A stretch of 23,385 nucleotides of DNA from Tritrichomonas musculus (Eukaryota > Parabasalia > Tritrichomonadida > Tritrichomonadidae): assembly GCA_039105265.1 (NCBI GenBank), contig JAPFFF010000409.1:1-23385 (forward strand). Reading direction: 5' to 3'. This document shows positions 8,377-16,600 of the stretch, piece after piece. How positions within the stretch are numbered: the first letter of the stretch is position 1; each line of letters starts with the position of its first letter. Both the position numbers and the translations under genes were made by a program. Below the pieces are notes generated by a model. It saw nothing but the letters and a program-made list of their open reading frames with translations, was not told where the DNA came from and did no database searches.

Positions 8377-10628
8377 TAACTAGATATGGATTTCATAAAC
8401 TCTGGCTAGAGCTTTATGGTGAATCAGGTAAAATACCAACTCTTATTTGCCCACCTGAAATGATAAATGAAAACCAAAGTGATATTACTTTCAATGAAAA
8501 ATTAATATCAATATACGATAGCTATGCTTTTGGAGTATTAATGTATGAAATTTTAACAAAGCAAATCTTAAATGAAGAAGAACCATTTGATAGAAATTTG
8601 ATTGATGCTAACTTGCAAGGTTCTGAAAACTTGTTTTTAAGGGAATTAATAAGATCTTCAACTGATACAAATCCTAAAAATCGTCCCTATAATCCTTTTG
8701 TCTCTTATGTTACAACTTTTGTAACAATTTTACAAAAGCAAATGAAACCAATACTACTGAAATCATATTGTGTTAGTTGTCAAGCCAATGGAGATTCAAA
8801 AGCAGAAGAATATATAACAACTAGCATTAATAAAGCAACTGATCAAAAAACTCCATTTATTAAAGGAATTTCAGAACGTAGACCATTGCTTCAGAATCCT
8901 GTTGCTATATCATTCATTATTGGTAAAAAAGTTTTCCATAATATTGAAGCTTTTGAGAAGAAACTATCGAATATTGAACCTGGCAAAAGAATCATCTTTA
9001 TTACAATATTTGGAGGATTTCAAATGGGTAAATCAACGACACTATATCTTCTTTCAGGAAATGAAAAGTATGTTTTGGGTGATGGCATAGACGAAACAAC
9101 TCGTGGAGTCTCAATTGATGGTCCATATAAACTAAGCCATTTTAATAATGCATTTGGGAAAATTCAAACTAATAATAAAAATTTTGATAAAGATTTCCCA
9201 GCATTAACGAATGAAGAAATCATCAAAGAAGATCCATATGTTTTTTTAGTTGATGCTGAAGGTTATGATGGAGATGTAAATGGCTTTGATAATGAAACAA
9301 ATTTGAAACTTTATAAAGATTTAATCAGGCCATATTTAGCTTTATCAACAAATTTATTACTTCTATGCGATAAAGCTCAAGGCAGATCATCAAGAGATTT
9401 TGCTATCGATAATTTATCAATCACAAAATTTGCTGACCCGCATGATTTAAATATGCTAAGTTTAATGATATTGATTAGAAATGTCGATAAATTCAAATTT
9501 CTTGAGAGAGAATATGAATTTAATGATCCATTCAATAAAAAACAATTTGAAGATACTGCTATGAAATTTAAAGAAAAGTTTAATCACAATTTTGGGGAAA
9601 ATGGAATTACAACTATATTTTCACCTTTGTCGCTCTTTGAAACACATTACCAAAAGGATCTTCCAAATGGAGAAATTCCATTATTTGATAAATCTTTCAT
9701 AGTAATGGCTCGAAAAATATTGAATGAAATTAGCCATCTTCATTCGACAACACATATTACAAATAAAAATGGAGCAATTGAACTTTTCAAAGTTCTTTCT
9801 GAAGCAAATCAAATGGAATCTGAAGAAGATGAAGCATCCAAAATTCGTGAAGAACAAGAGAAAGCATATAAGACTTTACTTCAAGAAAGATTCAAAGAGG
9901 CAAAAGATTCAGCAGTTGAGTTTATGACAAATGAAATTAACAATGATTTTAATACAATAACACTGTTGAACACAAATCAAATTGAATCCAGAACAGCTGA
10001 TTGGATGAAAAAGTTCCAGGACAAATACTTTGAATTAATAGACCATGATGAATTTACTCGAACAAGAAATGTTTTTGGATTCAAAGAAAACAATTTATTA
10101 GAAGGAAGGAGCGCGATTGATGAAGTCATTAAAGAAAACATCCAAAAGAAAAATGTTGGAAATCTAAAGGCTCAAATAACAGTTATTATTATGAAAATCA
10201 TGTCAGATATCACTCATAATATTGAGCACAAAATCCTTTCTGCAAATGGATGGGATTATTATCAAAAGAATTTCAAAAATAATGAGTTTAAACAGAGAAA
10301 ATATGAAAAACTAGAAACAGAAATTGCAAATGATCCTTTAGTTAAAAATGTTGATGATATTGAAATCAAAAATTGGATGAAAGAACATATTGAATCACTT
10401 AAAGAACCATTCTTTAATAAAATCAAATTCATTTTTGATTGGACTGACGGCATTTTGGCAAAACAAAGAACTCCTGAATTGAGACATGGCCCAAAAAGAA
10501 GCATTCCGGGAAATAAGAATTATGTTTCTCAGAAAACAAAGTTAATATGGACTTGTCCAAGCGGTAAAGAAATAGTGGAAACTCAAACTGTTGAAATCCA
10601 AAAAGAAGGAATATGCCTTTTAATTTAA
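8334..10628 (+). CDS. GBP/atlastin-like (GB1/RHD3) GTPase with pseudokinase remnant and C-terminal CaaX box
   Basis: A 764-residue open frame from ATG 8334; its first 15 residues are encoded by the MITE. Residues 16-150 are the pseudokinase C-lobe. The GTPase domain follows: P-loop GFQMGKST (228-235), a switch Thr in ETTRGVSI, G3 DAEG (307-310), and a G4-position LIRNVDKF (380-387) where GBPs and atlastins have RD. The RD-type G4, the lack of NKxD and the large insert place it with the GB1/RHD3 dynamin-like family. Residues about 475-700 are charged helices like the GBP C-terminal bundle. The protein ends GICLLI, a CaaX box with a final Ile that predicts geranylgeranylation, as in some vertebrate GBPs. 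A membrane-associated GTPase that oligomerises is the likely role. Translation of this truncated form is unproven; the full gene reads from 7820. Confidence 0.8.
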   Translation: MSLFKKYFLNCGRTLTRYGFHKLWLELYGESGKIPTLICPPEMINENQSDITFNEKLISIYDSYAFGVLMYEILTKQILNEEEPFDRNLIDANLQGSENLFLRELIRSSTDTNPKNRPYNPFVSYVTTFVTILQKQMKPILLKSYCVSCQANGDSKAEEYITTSINKATDQKTPFIKGISERRPLLQNPVAISFIIGKKVFHNIEAFEKKLSNIEPGKRIIFITIFGGFQMGKSTTLYLLSGNEKYVLGDGIDETTRGVSIDGPYKLSHFNNAFGKIQTNNKNFDKDFPALTNEEIIKEDPYVFLVDAEGYDGDVNGFDNETNLKLYKDLIRPYLALSTNLLLLCDKAQGRSSRDFAIDNLSITKFADPHDLNMLSLMILIRNVDKFKFLEREYEFNDPFNKKQFEDTAMKFKEKFNHNFGENGITTIFSPLSLFETHYQKDLPNGEIPLFDKSFIVMARKILNEISHLHSTTHITNKNGAIELFKVLSEANQMESEEDEASKIREEQEKAYKTLLQERFKEAKDSAVEFMTNEINNDFNTITLLNTNQIESRTADWMKKFQDKYFELIDHDEFTRTRNVFGFKENNLLEGRSAIDEVIKENIQKKNVGNLKAQITVIIMKIMSDITHNIEHKILSANGWDYYQKNFKNNEFKQRKYEKLETEIANDPLVKNVDDIEIKNWMKEHIESLKEPFFNKIKFIFDWTDGILAKQRTPELRHGPKRSIPGNKNYVSQKTKLIWTCPSGKEIVETQTVEIQKEGICLLI

Positions 10629-10827
10629 ATTTAAATAAAAAGTATTTTTGATAATTTTTTTTTTTTTATTAGAGGGTTTTCCAAAAAAAAAAAGCTTGCT
10701 CAAAAATAACCTTTTTTCCGAAAACTCAACAATAATAAGAAATTCTTTTTTTTCCAAAAACAGGCTGGTTTTCGGAAAATGTTTTTTTTCGGAAAATCCA
10801 ATTTTTATGAGAATTTTTTTTTTTCAT

Positions 10828-10855
10828 AAAAGCATGAGTAGCTACTCATGCTTTT
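10828..10855. repeat. 28-bp perfect palindrome followed by a T tract
   Basis: AAAAGCATGAGTAG (10828-10841) is followed directly by its exact reverse complement through 10855, and the T tract runs on to 10859. It lies inside the 772-bp element. It has the shape of a factor-independent terminator, but in a eukaryote that reading is not justified; it could be a cruciform or an RNA hairpin. Confidence 0.8.
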
Positions 10856-10931
10856 TTTTAAAAAATGTTATTTTATTTATCTACTATGTATATTTGTTTC
10901 TATTGTTTATATATGATTGTGTTGTTATATA

Positions 10932-10955
10932 ATTATTCAATATATATTGAATAAT
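10932..10955. repeat. 24-bp perfect AT palindrome
   Basis: ATTATTCAATAT is followed directly by ATATTGAATAAT. It lies inside the 772-bp element. In such AT-rich DNA this carries less weight than the GC-containing palindrome 80 bp upstream. Confidence 0.7.
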
Positions 10956-11640
10956 AATCAAAAAATAATGTATACCCACGAATCTCTACAAAAATTTTTA
11001 TAAAGTTAACAAATTCAAACCTCATCAAAAATTAAATTAAATTATAAAAGATGGGAATCAGCTAAACATGTAGATTAGTTTCTGCCTTTCTATACGATAT
11101 AAATATTTATAAGCATAAATTGCAGAATATAGTTGATATAACATTATCATAATTATTGATTGTATTTTTGGTATCTCATTTATAGCTAGTTTTTGTTTTA
11201 TTGTAATGTCATAAATTTATTTACCACTTATACTTTTTTTTACTAATAAAATAATTTTTTTTGCATAAAAAATCTCATTTTTCGTTAAAATCCCATTTTT
11301 TTAGCATAAAAGTTCGAGATAGGCAAAAAATAAAAATTTCGGAAAACAGACCAATTTTTGGAAAAAAAAGAATTTCCTATTATCATCGAGTTTTCGGAAA
11401 AAAGATTAGTTTTGAACAAGCTTTTTTTTTTTGGAAAACCCTCTATTGAATTGCTTTTTCTAAAAAAAGAACTTTTCTTAAGAACTAAATAGAAATTGAT
11501 GTTACTTTAAATATCGCGTCATTATTGCATATATTAAACCTATATATGCTTATTTCTTGCATTTTAACATCCACTTTACATCTAACAATCAATGATATAT
11601 ACATTCTTAACAATTTGAATGAACATATAAATTTGAATCA

Positions 11641-11756
11641 AAAAATGTCTTGTTTCAAACTCAAAATAAAAATTTTAAAATTATTAATATTAATGAGAAA
11701 ATAAGACATTTTTTAAATAAACTTACTTTTTTTGAAGAGGAAAACAAGACATTTTT
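11641..11756. repeat. Inverted repeat pair, 15 bp, spanning 116 bp
   Basis: AAAAATGTCTTGTTT at 11641-11655 is the exact reverse complement of 11742-11756. A third related AAGACATTTTTT word lies inside near 11702. This could be a worn MITE, but no clean target duplication is visible at the ends. Confidence 0.45.
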
Positions 11757-12190
11757 GAAATACCAAAAGACATAAAATATGTTTGATTGATACATGATAG
11801 GTTTTAGTTAAAAATCATTTAATTTAAACAATATATTTATAAACTTGATATATCAAAAAGAAAACAAAAGAAAATTTATTTTAAGGGTATACTGACATGA
11901 TTTTTTTTTCCTTTTCAATATTGAATAAGCTCATAGAATATTAATTTCAAAGGAGCTCTTTCGGAAAAAGTTTAGGTCAAATACCTTAAAAATTTACCTT
12001 GAACGAAAAAAAAAATTTTTACTAAAAGTATATAACAAAAAAAATAATAAAAAACCTTCTTAAATGAAGTAATTATTTAAATAAAAATAATGTAAAAAAA
12101 TAAAGAATCATCATAAAATATGATTTATAAATTTATTTATCAGAATTTTTATTATTAGATCTGTAAAGTTTTAATCAATTTATTTATTTT

Positions 12191-12467
12191 TCGATTTCTT
12201 TTTGTTGTTATATTGTTTTTATGTTTATATTCATGCATAAATATTTCTCACACAATGAAATGTGTCACGAAATAATTTTCATGACAACTTTATTTTACTT
12301 TTATTATTAATTTGTGAGTTTTTTGATTCCTATATGTTGTTATATTGTTTTTATGTTTACATTCATTCATAAATATTTCTCATACAATGAAATGCGTCAC
12401 GAAATAATTTTCATGACAACTTTTTTTCACTTTTATTATTAATCTATGAATTTTTCGATTGTCTTTA
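12191..12467. repeat. 132-bp tandem duplication with partial third unit
   Basis: Unit 1 (12191-12322) and unit 2 (12323-12454) align without gaps at roughly 90% or slightly more. Both contain GTTGTTATATTG and ATTTTCATGACAAC. A third unit begins at 12455 and fades after about 13 bases. Each unit contains a short interrupted inverted repeat, GTCACGAAA...TTTTCATGAC. Confidence 0.75.
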
Positions 12468-12940
12468 ATGCTTTATTCCATATAATTATTAATCTTTACC
12501 TGGAAATTCCTCATTCATTGAATAATTTTGAACAATAATTTGAATAATTTTATTTTTTTTTTTTTATTATTTTTTACTCCTTTCTTGTTTTTTCTTACTG
12601 TTTTTTCTTTTACACTTAAACGATCATCTGTGATGAATCCTCATGTCCGTTATGATATTGAGAAAAATCGTCTAAACATTCTAATTTGCACTTATAATTT
12701 ATTGTTTTTTATTTTATAGAGCTTAGTTTTTATAACTGCCGCAAAAAACTGTTTGTATTCAACATGGTGCCGCCATTTAATATTTTCATAATTCAATCTA
12801 TTGAATATTTTTCATAAAATGATATCACTTTGTGGGGCTATTAACTTCTTTTATATAGATATACACAATTCACTTCATTTTATATAAGTATGGAAAACGA
12901 ACTAGCCTACTTTACCACGCTAATAATTTGTGATCAGTAA

Positions 12941-13168
12941 ATCAAACAAGATTTTGTTTCTTGCTTTAATCAGTTTGTTATTTGTGGACCTATTGGGAGA
13001 GATAAAGCGAAAGAAGAGTTAATTAAAATGAAACTTGCAAAATATCCATTGCCAAAGAATATGGCATCTTTTCTTCAAAAGGAAAAGTTCACAGATCTAA
13101 ATTTTTGCACAATTTTATCAATTTCGCCTTCAGTTTTTTTCATTTCTTTTATTCTAATTACATGATCG
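12941..13168 (+). pseudogene. Coding-like fragment, family not recognised
   Basis: Between a TAA at 12938 and a TGA, the frame reads QDFVSCFNQFVICGPIGRD, then MKLAKYPLPKNMASFLQ and KEKFTDLNF. The residue mix and codons look protein-coding up to about 13100 and then turn into Phe/Ile-rich noise. I cannot name the family. It lies about 360 bp upstream of a decayed pseudokinase scrap on the same strand and may belong to the same dead gene. Confidence 0.35.
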
Positions 13169-13463
13169 TTTTTAGTCTGCGTGTATTTTTTTTGTCATAT
13201 CTCATTTTATTTCTCTTTTTACTATATATTGGGTTTTCATTTTTCTCTTTGGCTAGTGAACTTTTGGTTGTGTATTTTTTGAGTATATTTTTTTTTTTTT
13301 TTTTTTTTTTAAAAATAAAAACGAAAATAATCATTTATAAAATACTTCAAAAAATACTCAAAAAATACTCAACTAATATGAAAAAACATAAATAAAACTT
13401 TTTTGAATGTAGGGAATAGTTCATTGAACAAGGTACTAGTTTTACCAATTACAATATGTAATG
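13169..13463. other. AT-rich spacer with long T tract
   Basis: No gene visible. A pure T run of about 22 bases lies near 13288-13310, followed by repeated AAAATACTCAAAA words. Confidence 0.5.
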
Positions 13464-13620
13464 ATAAATATTCTTTTGGAATATTAATGCATGAACTTTC
13501 ATCAAAAAAAGTTTTAAATGAACCAGAACCTTTCGATAGAAATCTGATTGAAAGTTAACTCACAAGGCTCTGATAATTTATTGGCTAGGAAAAAAATAAG
13601 ATCTATAATTAATATGTTTT
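13464..13620 (+). pseudogene. Decayed pseudokinase C-lobe fragment (copy 1)
   Basis: The translation NDKYSFGILMHELSSKKVLNEPEPFDRNLIE is a diverged copy of the pseudokinase C-lobe at 8517-8607 (YDSYAFGVLMYEILTKQILN, then EEEPFDRNLID). After ATTGAAAG, one extra T breaks the frame; the following bases in the next frame resemble SQGSDNLLARKKIRSI. The piece has no start and no GTPase part, so it is a relic. It faces the 3' end of the large Sel1-kinase gene, 35 bp away, the same layout as copy 2 at 19147-19285. Confidence 0.7.
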
Positions 13621-13655
13621 AATTGGGAATTTTTATGATTAAATTTAAAATAATG

Positions 13656-16600
13656 TTATAATTCTTGCCCAAATCCTTCATAAAATAATGATGTAATATC
13701 TTTTGCATTTGGATATTTAGGAACATCTTTTGGTTTTGGTTTTAGTAAATCCGATGATTCAATGATTTTCCGAAGAGCATCATATAAAAAGTCTTTATTT
13801 CTATATGATTCATACATTGTTTCAAAACTTAATTTATCAAATAAATTCAAGTCAAAAATTTTTTGTATTACTCGAATTGACAAATTTTTCTGTTCTCCAG
13901 ATCGTTCTTCAATGTTTTCTTTGATTAAGTCAATATCAAATCCCAATTGTTTTACTATTAATATGCATAATAAGATCATTGAATATGAAAATTGATCAGA
14001 TGATTTAATTAGTAATTCAATTGATTTATTGATGTCTCCATTGACTGTTTCGTCATAAATATAAAGATGTGCCAAGTTGTACATTGACAAGTAATCATTT
14101 TTTTGGCGAATTGCTTCTTCAAAATATACAATTGCATCACCTACTCTCTTTTTGATTTTGTCACCAAATCCATGCTTGTAGATGATTCCGAGATTGTTTT
14201 TGGCATAATTAATGTTGAATGATGATGCTTCTTTATAATAATGAATCGCTTCTTCAATGTCTCTCTTGACATTCTTTCCTTCATGAAGCAAAAATCCATG
14301 AATAAAATTTGCATTTCGATTGCCATTTTTCGATGCCAGCATTATGTAGTAAGTGCCTCTTTTGATATTTTGAAAAGAATTCCGGCAAGTATAATAAAAT
14401 AAGCCGAGAAATAATTGTGCTTGTGGAAAATTTTGATTTGCAGCAAGTGAATAATAATGAATTGCTTTGTCGATATCACGTTTGACATATTCACCTTTAT
14501 AATAAATAGAGCCAAGAATGAATTGTGCTTGTGGATGATTTTGATTTGCAGCAAGTGAATAATAATGAATTGCTTTGTTGATATCACGTTTGACATATTC
14601 ACCTTTATCATAAATGAATCCGAGATTGAATTGTGCATCTGGATGATTTTGATTTGCAGCAAGTGAATAATAATGAATTGCTTTGTCGATATCACGTTTG
14701 ATATATTCACCTTTATAATAAATGAGACTAAGATTGAATTGTGCTTGTGGATAATTTTGATTTGCAGCAAGTGAATAATAATGAATTGCTTTGTCGATAT
14801 CACGTTTGACATATTCACCTTTATAATAAATGAGACTAAGATTGAATTGTGCTTGTGGATAATTTTGATTTGCAGCAAGTGAATAATAATGAATTGCTTT
14901 GTCGATATCACGTTTGACATATTCACCTTTATAATAAATGAGACTAAGATTGAATTGTGCTTGTGGATAATTTTGATTTGCAGCAAGTGAATAATAATGA
15001 ATTGCTTTGTTGATATCACGTTTGATATATTCACCTAAATAATAAATGAGACCAAGATTGAATTGTGCTCGATGATCATTTTGATTTGCAGCAAGTAAAT
15101 AATAATGAATTGCTTTGTTGATATCACGTTTGATATATTCACCTAAATAATAAATGAGACCGAGATTGAATTGTGCTCGATGATCATTTTGATTTGCAGC
15201 AAGTGAATAATAATGAATTGCTTTGTCGATATCACGTTTGACATATTCTCCTTCATAATAAATGAGACCAAGATTGAATTGTGCTTGTGGATAATTTTGA
15301 TTTGCAGCAAGAGAATAATAATGAATTGCTTTGTCGATATCACGTTTGACATATTCACCTTTATAATAAATGAGACCAAGATTGAATTGTGCTTGTGGAT
15401 GATTTTGATTTGCAGCAAGTGAATAATAATGAATTGCTTTGTTGATATCACGTTTGATATATTCACCTTTATAATAAATGAGACTAAGATTGAATTGCGC
15501 TTGTGGAAAATTTTGATTTGCAGCAAGTGAAAAATAATGAATTGCTTTGTTGATATCACGTTTGACATATTCACCTTCATAATAAATGAATCCGAGATTG
15601 AATTGTGCTTGTGGAAAATTTTGATTTGCAGCAAGTGAAAAATAATGAATTGCTTTGTTGATATCACGTTTGACATATTCACCTTTATAATAAATGAGAC
15701 CAAGATTGAATTGTGCATCTGGATAATTTTGATTTGCAGCAAGTGAATAATAATGAATTGCTTTGTTGATATCACGTTTGACATATTCACCTTCATAATA
15801 AATGAGACCGAGATTGAATTGTGCTAGTGGATCATTTTGATTTGCAGCAAGTGAAAAATAATGAATTGCTTTGTCGATATCACGTTTGACATATTCACCT
15901 TCATAATAAATGAGACCGAGATTGAATTGTGCTCGATGATCATTTTGATTTGCAGCAAGTGAATAATAATGAATTGCTTTGTTGATATCACGTTTGACAT
16001 ATTCTCCCTCATCATAAATGACGCCAAGATTGAATTGTGCATCTAGATTATTTTGATTTGCAGCAAGTGAAAAATAATGAATTGCTTTGTTGATATCACG
16101 TTTGACATATTCACCTTTATAATAAATGAGACCAAGATAGAATTGTGCTTGTGGAAAATTTTGATTTGCAGCAAGTGAATAATAATGAATTGCTTTGTCG
16201 ATATCACGTTTGACATATTCACCTTTATAATAAATGAGACCGAGATTGAATTGTGCTTGTGGATGAAATTGATTTGCAGCAAGTGAAAAATAATGAATTG
16301 CTTTGTCGATATCACGTTTGACATATTCACCTTTATCATAAATGAATCCGAGATTAAATTGTGCTTGTGGATAATTTTGATTTGCAGCAAGAGAATAATA
16401 ATGAATTGCTTTGTCGATATCACGTTTGACATATTCACCTTCATAATAAATGAATCCGAGATTAAATTGTGCTTGTGGGAAATTTTGATTTGCAGCAAGT
16501 GAAAAATAATGAATTGCTTTGTTGATATCACGTTTGACATATTCACCTTTATAATAAATGAGACCAAGATTGAATTGTGCTTGTGGATAATTTTGATTTG

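Larger units (their letters stand above)
7820..10628 (+). pseudogene. Disrupted pseudokinase-GBP-like GTPase fusion gene (full original extent)
   Basis: The original gene starts at ATG 7820 (MTEISQFKVDLNHPILVHPF) and continues to 10628. The N-terminal domain follows a kinase layout but lacks catalytic residues. Where HRDLKPEN would be, it reads GHLRLTIDNILID; where DFG would be, it reads TRYG. The later helix SYAFGVLMYEIL is kinase-like, so this is a pseudokinase. Two lesions interrupt it. A 12-A run at 7939-7950 shifts the frame by one base relative to the downstream homologous frame, which resumes at 7950. A 97-bp MITE at 8280-8376 adds a TAG at 8295 but, with its TA duplication, is 99 bp and keeps the frame. 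Apart from these, the domain is continuous with the GTPase. A MITE-free relative at 18533-19138 shows the ancestral reading across the insertion site. The A-run slip could be an assembly error. Confidence 0.75.
10672..11443. mobile_element. 772-bp non-autonomous DNA transposon with long terminal inverted repeats
   Basis: The left end GAGGGTTTTCC and the right end GGAAAACCCTC are exact inverted repeats. The similarity continues inward for about 100 bp: an A-run, AAGCTTG, CTTTTTTCCGAAAACTC, AAATTC and TTTTCCAAAAA occur in the same order on the opposite strand at the other end, with scattered mismatches. TA flanks both sides (10670-10671 and 11444-11445); a 3-bp ATT duplication with ends one base farther out fits equally well. 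No transposase is encoded. The mismatches between ends indicate an older insertion than the mariner. The superfamily is unresolved. Confidence 0.75.
10629..12940. other. Long AT-rich region with foldback element, palindromes and tandem duplication
   Basis: About 2.3 kb with no gene I can support; the open frames here are short, hydrophobic translations of A/T tracts. It holds the 772-bp inverted-repeat element (10672-11443), two perfect palindromes, a 15-bp inverted repeat at 11641/11756 and a 132-bp tandem duplication (12191-12467). Confidence 0.6.

Noticed and set aside
8280-8378. An intron instead of a MITE at the pseudokinase interruption
   Set aside because: The segment lacks the conserved trichomonad splice motifs (GTAYGT at the 5' end and the ACTAAC-containing 3' motif), whereas inverted ends plus TA duplication are clear.
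10828-10859. Bacterial-style factor-independent terminator
   Set aside because: The shape fits, but everything else in the window is eukaryotic, and the hairpin lies within a repeat element about 200 bp past the GTPase stop.
10648-10932. 94-residue open frame, very rich in Phe, Ser and Leu
   Set aside because: It is the translation of T-rich inverted-repeat element DNA, starts without context and lies inside the 772-bp element.
12528-12719. 63-residue open frame
   Set aside because: The first half is T-tract translation and it does not begin at an ATG. The later MNPHVRYDIEKN stretch is slightly protein-like but too short to support a gene.
13105-13395. 96-residue hydrophobic open frame resembling a membrane protein
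   Set aside because: Its Phe-rich content comes from T tracts, including a run of about 22 Ts. There is no conserved motif.
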